Assembly: GCA_018401115.1 (NCBI GenBank)
Contig: JAGYKX010000005.1
Location: 496,001-560,000, forward strand
Length of the DNA stretch: 64,000 nucleotides
Reading direction: 5' to 3'
Origin: Flavobacteriaceae bacterium
GTDB taxonomy: Bacteria; Bacteroidota; Bacteroidia; Flavobacteriales; Flavobacteriaceae
Below, in pieces: positions 1 to 8,584 of the stretch. A program made the position numbers and the translations under genes. The number at the start of each line of letters is the position of its first letter. The first letter of the stretch is position 1. The notes beneath the pieces were generated by a model. It saw only the letters and a program-made list of their open reading frames with translations. It was not told where the DNA came from and ran no database searches.

Positions 1-173
1 ACCCTTCCTTTTAAAGCATTAAATACCCATGCATTGGCAAAAAAACCAATACCCACTGCGGCAAAGCCCCATCCTGCAACATCGTCATATCTAAAAGCGC
101 CAAGGCCTATGAGTAAAACGCCCATAAAACACATAATAAATGTAGCCCAAGCTAAAACGGTATTCTTATTCAT
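1..173 (-). CDS. Small two-helix membrane protein, CAL67264-like (3' end cut by window)
   Basis: Reading from an ATG at 173 on the minus strand gives about 57 codons open to the window edge, too short for most ORF callers. The product begins MNKNTVLAWATF and has two hydrophobic stretches (about residues 7-26 and 37-52) joined by a short polar loop containing FRYDD. This matches my memory of a small flavobacterial membrane protein family named CAL67264, of unknown function, that normally ends just after the GRV reached here, so only the stop codon may be missing. It lies downstream of, and on the same strand as, the Gfo/Idh gene, with 76 bases between. The family name is recalled and not searched. 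Confidence 0.65.
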   Translation of the reverse strand, partial: MNKNTVLAWATFIMCFMGVLLIGLGAFRYDDVAGWGFAAVGIGFFANAWVFNALKGR

Positions 174-249
174 AATATAGTTCTAATTAGTAAGCCACAA
201 ATATCGTAAAAATTGGCTTTATGTTACGTTATTGTTAAGAAGATCACGA

Positions 250-1230
250 TTAAATAGCCCTATTTATTGTTTTTTTAGCAGCTGATTGAACCGCATCTAA
301 TAATTCAGAGAGGTTTAAACTATCTTGATGGGTCCATTTTGGATGTTCCGTCCAATCCTGTAATAATGCCTCGTGTACTGCTTTAATTTCATAGGTATAT
401 CCTCTTCCAAGCGTTGGCAGAGAAACACTTTCAATGTCATTATCATTCTCTTTTTCCACTTTAAAGCCTTGGCTTTCATGCCATCTTGAATCAATCGTAA
501 TCAATCCCTCACGACCGCTAATTTGCGCCACCATAGAAGATTTAGCGGTAAAGCCGCTATACAATACCGCTTTGGCTTTTTTATAGTTAAAAATCATCGC
601 AGTTTGCAACTCTGTTCCGGTCTCGTTAAAATTAGATGTGGCCATGATACTTTCAGGTATACCCAAAAGCAAATAGCTCAGAAAAATAGGGTAAATACCT
701 ATATCTAGAAGGGATCCTCCACCAAGGGCAGGGTTTAAGACCCTACTTTGAGGGTCTCTATCCATGGCGTAAAATCCAAAATCTGCTTGAAGGTACTGAA
801 TTGTACCAATTTCATTGGTGTTAATTCTATTTACAACAGCTTCTATGCTGGGGTTAAATCTGGTCCAAAGGGCCTCCATAAAAAACACTCCTGAAGATTT
901 AGCTTGAGAAATCATTTCCTTGACTTCTCTAGAATCTAAACCCAAAGGTTTCTCACAAAGTACATGCTTTCCCTCTTTCATGGCTTTTATAGCCCACTCT
1001 CTGTGGCTGCTGTGTGGGGTAGCAATATAAACCACAGACACCAAAGGATCTTTTAATAATTCCTCATAGGAGCCAAAAGCTTTCTCTGCTAAATATTCCC
1101 TTGCAAAGTTATTGGCTTTCTCCAATGATCTTGAGGCAACCCCGTATAACTTGGCCTCTGGCACCAAAGCTAAATCCTTCACAAAATGGTGTGCAATACT
1201 GCCCAATCCAATAATTCCCCAATAGGTCAT
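250..1230 (-). CDS. Gfo/Idh/MocA family NAD(P)-dependent oxidoreductase
   Basis: A 326-residue cytoplasmic dehydrogenase-type protein. The N-terminal Rossmann fold shows GLGSIA at residues 8-13, and the family lysine lies in the EKP motif at about 93-95, followed by the C-terminal alpha/beta domain with a DIGIYP segment. Members oxidise or reduce sugars, inositols or dihydrodiols with NAD(P). The arrangement around EALWTRFNP resembles the trans-1,2-dihydrobenzene-diol dehydrogenase branch, but the substrate cannot be read from sequence. Length is normal. It diverges from the acyl-CoA carboxylase gene, and a TANNTTTG element lies 38 bases upstream of its ATG. Confidence 0.9.
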   Translation of the reverse strand: MTYWGIIGLGSIAHHFVKDLALVPEAKLYGVASRSLEKANNFAREYLAEKAFGSYEELLKDPLVSVVYIATPHSSHREWAIKAMKEGKHVLCEKPLGLDSREVKEMISQAKSSGVFFMEALWTRFNPSIEAVVNRINTNEIGTIQYLQADFGFYAMDRDPQSRVLNPALGGGSLLDIGIYPIFLSYLLLGIPESIMATSNFNETGTELQTAMIFNYKKAKAVLYSGFTAKSSMVAQISGREGLITIDSRWHESQGFKVEKENDNDIESVSLPTLGRGYTYEIKAVHEALLQDWTEHPKWTHQDSLNLSELLDAVQSAAKKTINRAI

Positions 1231-1267
1231 TTTCTTATAAAATTTGATTAGAATATAGATTCTCCTA

Positions 1268-1275
1268 CAAAGTTA
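1268..1275 (-). promoter_or_regulatory. Bacteroidota -7 element for the Gfo/Idh gene
   Basis: On the minus strand the bases read TAACTTTG, an exact match to the TANNTTTG -7 box used by the main sigma factor of Bacteroidota. It lies 38 bases before the ATG at 1230. I did not find a convincing TTTG -33 box at fixed spacing. Confidence 0.45.
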
Positions 1276-1302
1276 ATCAATATTACAACGTATATTTATG
1301 GT

Positions 1303-1310
1303 TAAATTTG
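1303..1310 (+). promoter_or_regulatory. Bacteroidota -7 element for the acyl-CoA carboxylase gene
   Basis: TAAATTTG matches TANNTTTG and ends 25 bases before the ATG at 1335. This supports the ATG over the TTG at 1308, which would fall inside the promoter. Confidence 0.5.
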
Positions 1311-1334
1311 CTAATAAAAAGACTTTGTAGCCCT

Positions 1335-2960
1335 ATGAGCACCAAAAATAAAACCAATTTAAGTCACCACAATGAAAGTGTAAAAACTTTAGAGAATACT
1401 TTAGAAAAAGTGATGTTAGGTGGTGGTGAAGCCAAATTAAAAAAGGAAGCTGAAAAGGGCAAACTTTCTGCCAGAGAGCGCATTGCTTATTTATTGGATA
1501 AATCCACTCAAATTGAAATTGGCGCACTCGCCGCTTTAGATATGTATTCAGAATACGGTGGCTGTCCTAGCGCTGGAGTAGTGGTTGTCATGGGATATAT
1601 TGGTGGTAAACAATGTATTGTAGTCGCTAATGATGCAACTGTAAAAGCAGGTGCTTGGTTCCCTTGTACTGCCAAAAAAAATCTAAGGGCCCAAGAAATA
1701 GCCATGGAAAATAACATTCCAATTATTTACTTGGTAGATTCAGCAGGGGTTTATTTGCCTTTGCAGGACCAAATTTTCCCAGATAAAGAACATTTTGGTC
1801 GGATTTTTAGAAACAATGCTAAAATGAGTAGTATGGGTATTGTTCAAATAGCTGCTATTATGGGAAGTTGTGTGGCTGGAGGGGCTTACTTACCTATCAT
1901 GAGTGATGAAGCCATAATAGTAGACAAAACCGCTAGTATATTTCTGGCTGGCAGCTACTTGGTCAAAGCAGCCATTGGCGAAACTATTGATAATGAAACT
2001 TTAGGGGGAGCAACAACGCATTGTGAAATTAGTGGCGTAACAGACTACAAAGCTAAAAATGACAAAGACGCTTTAGATAAAATTAAAAATCTAGTAAATA
2101 AACTTGGTAAAACAACACTGGCAGGATATAATAAAATCGCTTCTAAAAAACCGATTGTTTCCCATATAGAAATGCTTTCAAGCCTACCTATTTCCAGAAC
2201 AGACCAATACGATATGATGGAAATAATTAAAGGACTGGTAGACAATTCTGCCTTTGAGCCTTACAAAGAAGACTATGGTAAAACCATATTGACTGGCTAT
2301 GCAAGAATTGACGGATGGGCGGTTGGAATTGTAGCCAATCAGAGAACGGTCGTTAAAAATGCAAAAGGTGAAATGCAACTAGGTGGAGTTATATACTCCG
2401 ACGCAGCAGACAAAGCAACCCGCTTTATAGCCAATTGTAATCAGAAGAAAATTCCCTTAGTATTTCTTCAAGATGTGAGTGGTTTTATGGTGGGAAGTAA
2501 AAGTGAGCATGGCGGTATTATAAAAGATGGGGCTAAAATGGTCAATGCAGTGAGTAATTCTGTGGTACCTAAATTCACCGTAATTATTGGAAATAGCTAT
2601 GGTGCGGGAAATTACGCCATGTGTGGAAAAGCTTATGATCCAAGACTTATAGTTGCTTGGCCTTCTGCAAATTTAGCAGTCATGAGTGGTAATTCTGCTT
2701 CTCAGGTACTCTTACAAATTGAAAAAGCCAAATTAAAAAAAGAGGGCAAATTAATAAATCCCAAAGAAGAACAAGCGCTCTTGACTAATATCCAAGAAAA
2801 ATACAACAAACAAATATCGCCTTATTACGCTGCTGCAAGACTATGGACAGACGCTATTATTGACCCTAAAGACACTAGAAAATGGATCTCAATGGGAGTA
2901 GATGCTGCTAATAACGCACCACAAAAAGAAAAATTCAATATGGGGGTCCTTCAAGTGTAA
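1335..2960 (+). CDS. Acyl-CoA carboxylase beta (carboxyltransferase) subunit
   Basis: A 541-residue biotin-dependent carboxyltransferase subunit that moves CO2 from carboxybiotin to an acyl-CoA. Both crotonase-like halves are present. The N half has the AYLP and GSCVAGGAYLP segments, and the C half has VSGFMVG and NSYGAGNYAMCG, which form the oxyanion holes. The DKEHFGRIF stretch and overall order resemble methylcrotonyl-CoA carboxylase more than the propionyl enzyme, so the substrate is left open. I chose the ATG at 1335; an upstream TTG at 1308 overlaps the promoter. No biotin-carrying alpha subunit lies nearby, so the partner must be encoded elsewhere. Confidence 0.92.
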   Translation: MSTKNKTNLSHHNESVKTLENTLEKVMLGGGEAKLKKEAEKGKLSARERIAYLLDKSTQIEIGALAALDMYSEYGGCPSAGVVVVMGYIGGKQCIVVANDATVKAGAWFPCTAKKNLRAQEIAMENNIPIIYLVDSAGVYLPLQDQIFPDKEHFGRIFRNNAKMSSMGIVQIAAIMGSCVAGGAYLPIMSDEAIIVDKTASIFLAGSYLVKAAIGETIDNETLGGATTHCEISGVTDYKAKNDKDALDKIKNLVNKLGKTTLAGYNKIASKKPIVSHIEMLSSLPISRTDQYDMMEIIKGLVDNSAFEPYKEDYGKTILTGYARIDGWAVGIVANQRTVVKNAKGEMQLGGVIYSDAADKATRFIANCNQKKIPLVFLQDVSGFMVGSKSEHGGIIKDGAKMVNAVSNSVVPKFTVIIGNSYGAGNYAMCGKAYDPRLIVAWPSANLAVMSGNSASQVLLQIEKAKLKKEGKLINPKEEQALLTNIQEKYNKQISPYYAAARLWTDAIIDPKDTRKWISMGVDAANNAPQKEKFNMGVLQV

Positions 2961-3074
2961 ACGCCTACGCGTCAAGTGTCCTGAAAACTCTTGCAATCTA
3001 GCCAATCTCAACGCATACACACTGAGAAATTATGAGCCGTAATTTTTCATTACTAAAGGCCACTTAGAAAAATT

Positions 3075-4421
3075 TTAGTTTCCTAATTGAGGGGAAACTC
3101 TTGGAATTAATAGAAAACTGGTTTGTCTTCCATTTACATACCTAAAACCTTCCTCTCCAACAAAACCTGCCTCTTCAAACATAATTCTGATGTCTCTTTT
3201 CCACTCTGGGATATAAACTGTATTGTTTAACTCAATAGCATAAACTGTATTAGGATTTAATGGGTAGGCATTTCCGTCTGCTTTATCAATACCGTTCTGT
3301 GAATCCCACATACCTATAGTTGTACCGGCCGAGTGACCGTATAAACCCAAGGGATGCGTGTAAATCGCTGGTCTCAGTCCATTGCTCTTAGCCTCGCTTA
3401 GGGCATTGGATAATATGGTGTTTCCTACTAAACCTAGCTTCATGTTTTTAGTGAGATAATCTTGAACTTTATTTCCTGATGCTAGCGCCGATACTAGAAA
3501 ATCAGGTGCTTTTAACTCTTCTGGCTTTAGAACATAAGCCAATTCCTGACAATCCGTATTGAGTCTCAAATAGGTAATCCCAAAATCACAATGCAGTAAA
3601 TCTCCCGGTAAAATAACTTCTTTTTCGGGCCTTCCTGAAAAAGAATACAAATGAGATACTAAAACTTCTTCACTTCTTTGAATATCTACTGTGGGGTGAA
3701 ACCATGTTTTTAACCCTAAATCGGATACCTTTTGACGCATCCACCATTCCACATCTGTTGTAGTAGTTACCCCAGGAGTGATTACTTTTTCTGAAAAAGC
3801 TTCCGCGATTATTTCATGTGTAATAGAAACCAATTGGTTGTATATCACCATTTCTTTTTCTGTTCTAGTCTCTATCCAACCTACGGCTAATTGCTCGGCA
3901 GAAACAACCTTAGCATGCATATTTTTGGGTAAATATGTCATAAACTCATCGTAATCTGTCTTGTCTAATCCATCTGCTATATTGTGGTCTTTAGAAAAAT
4001 TTAAGCCAATTTTTTTTGGATTGCGTTCTTTTATAAGTGCAATAAGTCTGTCCCATTGATCTGGTGTTTTTTCTTTATCCCAGGCACTTATAATTTGCTT
4101 TCCTACATTGTAGCGTGCAACAGCTAATTTTTCAATAGTATTATTTTTTTTATCCCTGTAGAATAATAAAATTGTTCTTCTCCTAGCATTGAGCCAAGTG
4201 GCTGGTAACATAGTTTTTATCACAGGATCTTCATTGTATTCTCTCGAGATAACAAGCCACATATCAATCCCAGCTTGATCCATTAATTTAGGTAGTAATT
4301 GATCAAAGCGTTCCTCTAAAATTTCATCAATTACTGTGGCCTGCTCCCTCACCGATAAAATGGCCTGTGCATGATTAGAAGTAATTGTAAAAAAAACAAA
4401 AATGGCTAAAAGATATTTCAT
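3075..4421 (-). CDS. Secreted M24 family metallopeptidase (Xaa-Pro aminopeptidase-like)
   Basis: A 448-residue protein with a Sec signal peptide (MKYLLAIFVFFTITSNHAQA, likely cut after AQA), so it probably acts in the periplasm. The C-terminal pita-bread domain keeps the five expected metal ligands: Asp in CDFG, Asp in LNTDCQ, His in YGHSAG, Glu in AIELN and Glu in MFEEA. Family members remove N-terminal residues before proline or related bonds. The N-terminal third is a creatinase-like domain. It is a single-gene unit converging with the acyl-CoA carboxylase gene. Substrate specificity is unknown. Confidence 0.9.
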   Translation of the reverse strand: MKYLLAIFVFFTITSNHAQAILSVREQATVIDEILEERFDQLLPKLMDQAGIDMWLVISREYNEDPVIKTMLPATWLNARRRTILLFYRDKKNNTIEKLAVARYNVGKQIISAWDKEKTPDQWDRLIALIKERNPKKIGLNFSKDHNIADGLDKTDYDEFMTYLPKNMHAKVVSAEQLAVGWIETRTEKEMVIYNQLVSITHEIIAEAFSEKVITPGVTTTTDVEWWMRQKVSDLGLKTWFHPTVDIQRSEEVLVSHLYSFSGRPEKEVILPGDLLHCDFGITYLRLNTDCQELAYVLKPEELKAPDFLVSALASGNKVQDYLTKNMKLGLVGNTILSNALSEAKSNGLRPAIYTHPLGLYGHSAGTTIGMWDSQNGIDKADGNAYPLNPNTVYAIELNNTVYIPEWKRDIRIMFEEAGFVGEEGFRYVNGRQTSFLLIPRVSPQLGN

Positions 4422-4439
4422 AGGTCAAAAGTGAATGGT

Positions 4440-4565
4440 TATAGATAATTGGTTTGGTTGATTGTAGTGGATTGAAGTTGGTCACTTATAGTTGATTGGT
4501 TACAGTTGATTGGTTTGGTTATAATTAAATGCTTATAGTCACTTGTGATTGGTTGGTTGGTTGGC
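4440..4565. repeat. Short degenerate GATTGGTT repeats in an intergenic gap
   Basis: The 303-base gap between the menE stop (4725) and the M24 start (4421) holds no gene. It contains imperfect copies of a GTTGATTGGTT-like unit. AGTTGATTGGTT occurs exactly twice (4490-4501 and 4504-4515), several partial copies lie on either side, and GGTTGGTTGGTTGG occurs at 4551-4564. The rest of the gap shows nothing I recognise. Confidence 0.6.
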
Positions 4566-4724
4566 TCAATTAACTCATTTAGTGGACTCATTAGCCATTA
4601 CAATTTAAGCATTTTATCCAAAAGTCTGATTTAAACACAGACGTCAATACTACATTCAAAAAAGTTAGCTGCAAAAGAGATTTCTACTGTTCAGAGGTGA
4701 CCCAACTAATTAGCAATCTAAGAT

Positions 4725-5816
4725 TTATAGATGGTGCATAATGTATCCTAGAGCCAAAGTGTCTTTTCTACGAAGCTTTAAGCTATGGCTATATAAAAAT
4801 TTAGGAACCGTTAAAATCCCTTTAGGCCTATGAAATTTCTGGTCAAAGCTAATTTTAGTCAAATTTGCTTGCGCATTTTTTAAATCTTCATTTAATACGA
4901 CTAACACCAATTGTTCTCCAAGTAAATCATGCGGAATTCCGAAATAAAAGAAAGGAAAGGAAAAATATTTTTCATGGGCTTTCTCCAGAGATTCTGGGTG
5001 AATCTTCACGCCACCAGAATTAATCACAAAATCTAGGCGTCCCATCCATTCAAAATGCGAAGCATCTAAAATTCGTACAACATCTGTAGTTTCAATGGGG
5101 TCAGGACCAATATAAGGTGCTATTACGCTTAAACATCCACGCGCATTCTCTTCAATAGTAATCTGGGGCAAAACTGAAAATATCACTTGATCCTCTACCT
5201 TTAGCTTTGCTATGGCAATGTGACTTAAGGTCTCTGTCATTCCATAACTCAAAAACATTTCAGTAGGTTGATCTTGAATGGCTGCGATTACTTTTCTTTT
5301 AAGACTTTTATTTAAAGGTGCTCCGCCAATTAGAATTTTTTTGCAATAGCTTAGAAAAGATATACTCCCCTCTAATTGGGGCGGAACCATTGCCACAAAA
5401 TCAAAAGTAGTCTTAAAAAAATCAAGGGGGCTGTTAGAAGGAGGACATACCCATAAATCCAAACCTAATGAAAGCGCACGTACAACCATCATTTTCCCTG
5501 CAATAAATTGCGTAGGGAGACATAGAAGTATTCTATTTCCTGGAATTAAATTAAAAAACTGACCAGTGAGTTGGGCATGAGCTTGCATGGCACTTTTTTT
5601 AAAACTCAATGACTTAGGAGTTCCCGTTGAACCAGAGGTAAACACGCTAATTTCATCCCCTTCACTCAACCACTCTAACAAAAAAGTTCCTAGTTGTTCC
5701 AGATAGGTTTTTTCACTTAACAAAAGCGATGTTGCATAAATTCTTAGGCCTTTTTCATTAAATGACCTGCCTTGGATAGAAAAATTTGGATGCAAGCAAA
5801 AAAAGGTATTATTCAT
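4725..5816 (-). CDS. menE: o-Succinylbenzoate-CoA ligase-like AMP-binding enzyme (MenE)
   Basis: An ANL-superfamily adenylating enzyme of 363 residues from the chosen ATG at 5816 (MNNTFFCLHP). A longer frame runs upstream into the preceding CPBP gene and is not used. The P-loop FTSGSTGTPKS, the YGMTET motif and the C-terminal GRLDFVINSGGVK hinge are visible. It would activate o-succinylbenzoate with ATP and CoA in menaquinone synthesis. The protein is shorter than typical MenE (about 450 residues) but matches the compact flavobacterial form. It lies 7 bases after the CPBP gene and two genes after menC, which supports the assignment. Confidence 0.85.
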   Translation of the reverse strand: MNNTFFCLHPNFSIQGRSFNEKGLRIYATSLLLSEKTYLEQLGTFLLEWLSEGDEISVFTSGSTGTPKSLSFKKSAMQAHAQLTGQFFNLIPGNRILLCLPTQFIAGKMMVVRALSLGLDLWVCPPSNSPLDFFKTTFDFVAMVPPQLEGSISFLSYCKKILIGGAPLNKSLKRKVIAAIQDQPTEMFLSYGMTETLSHIAIAKLKVEDQVIFSVLPQITIEENARGCLSVIAPYIGPDPIETTDVVRILDASHFEWMGRLDFVINSGGVKIHPESLEKAHEKYFSFPFFYFGIPHDLLGEQLVLVVLNEDLKNAQANLTKISFDQKFHRPKGILTVPKFLYSHSLKLRRKDTLALGYIMHHL

Positions 5817-5823
5817 AGACTGA

Positions 5824-6720
5824 TTAGGGCGTTTTAACGGAGCCAAATAATTTATTGACCCAACCTTTCCATTGGTACTTCTTAGCAAATAGCAATAGGA
5901 ATAATGGGTAAAAAACACCTAAAACTAGGTATATATCATTTCCAATGGTCGGTGTAGCCACATCTATATATATAGAGTCTGTTTGAAATGCAGTCCAATT
6001 AGAAGTCATTAACAAAGCTGCTACAAGGTTATTTGCAGCATGAAATCCAAGAGCTAGCTCTAAACCTTCATCCATTAAAGTAATTATACCTAGAAAAAAT
6101 CCTGTACCCACATAATAGGCTAAAATACCATATCCTAAAGTTTCCACCTCAGGATTACCAATATGCATGAGTCCAAAAGTAAGTGATGTAAAAATGAATG
6201 GCACCGCTTTAGATTTAAAAAAAGCTCCCAAGCCCTGCATCATATAAGCCCTAAAAAGATATTCTTCAAAACTAGTTTGTAGCGGGATGAGCAAAATAGC
6301 TACTGCTGCTAATTTTAAAAATGGCACCAAATTAAAATTATATACATAATCTTCAGGGCTACTATATACCCCAATTAATGTAGTAGCAATTACGATAAAT
6401 CCCCAGATGCAGAATGACGTAAATACCCTAGACCAATCTATGGAACTCCTAGAGGTAGTAAGACTCGTTAGAGACTGCCTATGCACCCATTTTACCCATC
6501 CTAAAATCATGAGCAAGCCTACGGCAAATTGAAGTAAACTTTCCATTAAAAAGGGGGTAGCTCCCTTTTCTTCAACGGCGGCTTGCATTAATGCTGTCAC
6601 ATCTATATCCATAGAAGTAATCACAGCATAACTCAGTCCCATCATGGCAAAAAATGATACTGGTATTGGAAGGTATTTCCAAAAACCCAATTGTCCCTTA
6701 AAAGCTTGTGCTACATACAT
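5824..6720 (-). CDS. CPBP family intramembrane metalloprotease
   Basis: A 298-residue polytopic membrane protein with about eight hydrophobic segments. The CPBP (Abi/CAAX-type) signature is complete: the EExxxR motif in FEEYLFRAYM, the FGLMHIGN histidine motif and the HAANN motif. Relatives are glutamate-type intramembrane proteases or immunity-like proteins, and most have no known substrate. It overlaps the end of menC by 10 bases and ends 7 bases before menE, so it is almost surely co-transcribed with the menaquinone genes. A role in menaquinone synthesis is not implied by the sequence. Confidence 0.88.
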   Translation of the reverse strand: MYVAQAFKGQLGFWKYLPIPVSFFAMMGLSYAVITSMDIDVTALMQAAVEEKGATPFLMESLLQFAVGLLMILGWVKWVHRQSLTSLTTSRSSIDWSRVFTSFCIWGFIVIATTLIGVYSSPEDYVYNFNLVPFLKLAAVAILLIPLQTSFEEYLFRAYMMQGLGAFFKSKAVPFIFTSLTFGLMHIGNPEVETLGYGILAYYVGTGFFLGIITLMDEGLELALGFHAANNLVAALLMTSNWTAFQTDSIYIDVATPTIGNDIYLVLGVFYPLFLLLFAKKYQWKGWVNKLFGSVKTP

Positions 6721-7769
6721 AAATCATCTATAATTTTAGTGCTCCAAAACGCCTTTGAGTCATAGGCTAAGGTACCTTTTTGGGCCCTCAGTGGAGCAGG
6801 TATATTGTTGGTGTATAAACTCCCAGTCCCAAGACCTTGTGGCAATATAGTGTTTTTTAAAAAGACCCATTGTGCAATGGCGTTTAGGCCTATATTGCTT
6901 TCTAAAGCAGAGGTAGCCCACCAACCTATTCCTCTACAATTTGCCAATTGAATCCATTGGTCACTTCCTTTAAACCCCCCAATAAAACTTGGTTTTAATA
7001 TAATATACTGAGGCTTAACAGTGTCCAAAAGATGTTTTTTTTGCGCAATAGTCAAGCAGCCAATAAGGGATTCATCTAAGGCCACTGGAATAGGAGCGTC
7101 TGCGCATAAGGTAGCCAAATCATTGATTGATTGTACTGGAAGGGGTTGTTCTATAGAATGCACCCCTATTTCCTGAAGAGAATCCATCACTTTATAAGCT
7201 GTTTTAAGATCAAAGGCCCCATTGGCGTCTACACGAAGCTCAATGACTTCCTCTGGATATTGTTGTCTTATAGACCTCAGTAAGGCCAATTCCTGATCTA
7301 CATCTATGGCCCCTATTTTCATTTTTACACAATTAAAACCATTATTTAAAATAGCCCCAATCTGCTGAGACATAAAATTTTGATCACCCATCCAAATAAG
7401 ACCATTAATAGGAATAGGTGTTTGCGCTGAAATAAATGGGGAAGGAAATAGGATAAAAGGATGGCGAGACTGCAAGGATAAAAATGCTTGCTCCAAACCA
7501 AATTGAATGCTAGGAAAATGCAAAAGATCCGTCCAAAGTGATTCCAGGCCTAAATGAATATGGTTACAAGCCCAAGAGAGTTTGTTTTCATAATCTGGAA
7601 CGTCGTCATAACTTAAACCTTTCAAAAGACCGCACTCACCATAACCAATCCGATTGTTTGCAGTAATTTTTATAAAATAGGATGTTTTAGTTTTTAAGAC
7701 CCCCCTAGAAGTTCCGCTGGCTTGTTTAAAAATTAAATCGTATTTACAATAAGTGGCCATCATTTTCAT
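6711..7769 (-). CDS. menC: o-Succinylbenzoate synthase, enolase superfamily (MenC)
   Basis: A 352-residue enolase-superfamily enzyme that dehydrates SHCHC to o-succinylbenzoate in menaquinone synthesis. The barrel shows the acid/base lysine in KMKIG, the metal ligands in RVDANGAFD, EQPLP and ALDES, and the second lysine in ILKPS. Early SGTSRGVL is typical of the family's capping loop. Start choice is uncertain among three nearby Met codons (7769, 7763, 7760). The last codons overlap the CPBP gene. Sister dipeptide epimerases look similar, but the menA/menE/menD neighbours favour MenC. Confidence 0.88.
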   Translation of the reverse strand: MKMMATYCKYDLIFKQASGTSRGVLKTKTSYFIKITANNRIGYGECGLLKGLSYDDVPDYENKLSWACNHIHLGLESLWTDLLHFPSIQFGLEQAFLSLQSRHPFILFPSPFISAQTPIPINGLIWMGDQNFMSQQIGAILNNGFNCVKMKIGAIDVDQELALLRSIRQQYPEEVIELRVDANGAFDLKTAYKVMDSLQEIGVHSIEQPLPVQSINDLATLCADAPIPVALDESLIGCLTIAQKKHLLDTVKPQYIILKPSFIGGFKGSDQWIQLANCRGIGWWATSALESNIGLNAIAQWVFLKNTILPQGLGTGSLYTNNIPAPLRAQKGTLAYDSKAFWSTKIIDDLCM

Positions 7770-7807
7770 AGCTCATAAAAATAACCAAAATCTACTTAAA
7801 TACGCAT

Positions 7808-8563
7808 TTATCTATTCATAGTATTGATTAAAAAATCTTTAAAATCTTTTGTGATAGGAATTTTCTTTTGACCTATAATAACATCTTTGGCATTAATAGA
7901 ATTAATATGCTCAATATTAACGATATAAGATTTATGCGCCTTATAAAAAAGCTTTGAGGGTAACTTAGTGTGATATTCTTTTAAGGAAGAACGAACCACA
8001 AAATTTTTATGTATAGTATAAACCTCTAAATACACATTATCTGCTTTAATATATAAGATTTCAGAGAAGGATATTCTATGGTAAATATGCTGTTTTTTAA
8101 TGAAAATACTATCAGAAAGTATAGCTGTTGTATCAGTATCTGAATCCAAGACAGTACTCTCTTTAGAAGTTGACAGTTGCTCTCTAAAATTAAAAAGCGC
8201 TATTTCAATCGCTGTAAAAAGGTCTTCTTTGTCAAATGGTTTCACCAAATACCCATTAGGAGTAACTTTCTTAGCTTCTGCCACTGTAACCCTATCTGAA
8301 TTGGAAGTCATAAAAATAAATGGAATGTTTCTAGTATCCCTTATATGTCCCCCTAATTCAATACCGGTTTCTTTACCAGATAATAAAATGTCTATCAATA
8401 CCAGATGTATCTTTTTTAAACTTAAAATTTGCACTGCTGCATTGTAATCAGATACAGATTCTACCTTATCATACCCTAATTTAGAAAGCATCCTAATCAC
8501 ACTGTCTACAACAACTAAATTATCTTCTACTAATAAAATTTCAGGGTCATTAGGCAATAGCAT
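7808..8563 (-). CDS. LytTR family response regulator
   Basis: A 251-residue regulator with an N-terminal receiver domain (phospho-acceptor Asp in LVLIDILLSG, switch Thr/Ser in FMTSN, Lys in YLVKPFD). After a linker of about 30 residues comes a C-terminal LytTR DNA-binding domain (about 150-250, with YIKADNVYLEVYT and VRSSLKEY). No histidine kinase lies next to it. It is placed between menA and menC, 38 bases upstream of menC, an unexpected member of a biosynthetic run. Whether it controls the men genes is unknown. Confidence 0.9.
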   Translation of the reverse strand: MLLPNDPEILLVEDNLVVVDSVIRMLSKLGYDKVESVSDYNAAVQILSLKKIHLVLIDILLSGKETGIELGGHIRDTRNIPFIFMTSNSDRVTVAEAKKVTPNGYLVKPFDKEDLFTAIEIALFNFREQLSTSKESTVLDSDTDTTAILSDSIFIKKQHIYHRISFSEILYIKADNVYLEVYTIHKNFVVRSSLKEYHTKLPSKLFYKAHKSYIVNIEHINSINAKDVIIGQKKIPITKDFKDFLINTMNR

Positions 8564-8584
8564 ACAGTGAGTTATGCTTCTAAT

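Noticed and set aside
2961-3074. Possible RNA or terminator between the acyl-CoA carboxylase and the M24 peptidase
   Set aside because: No stable stem with a T run and no RNA family pattern could be seen.
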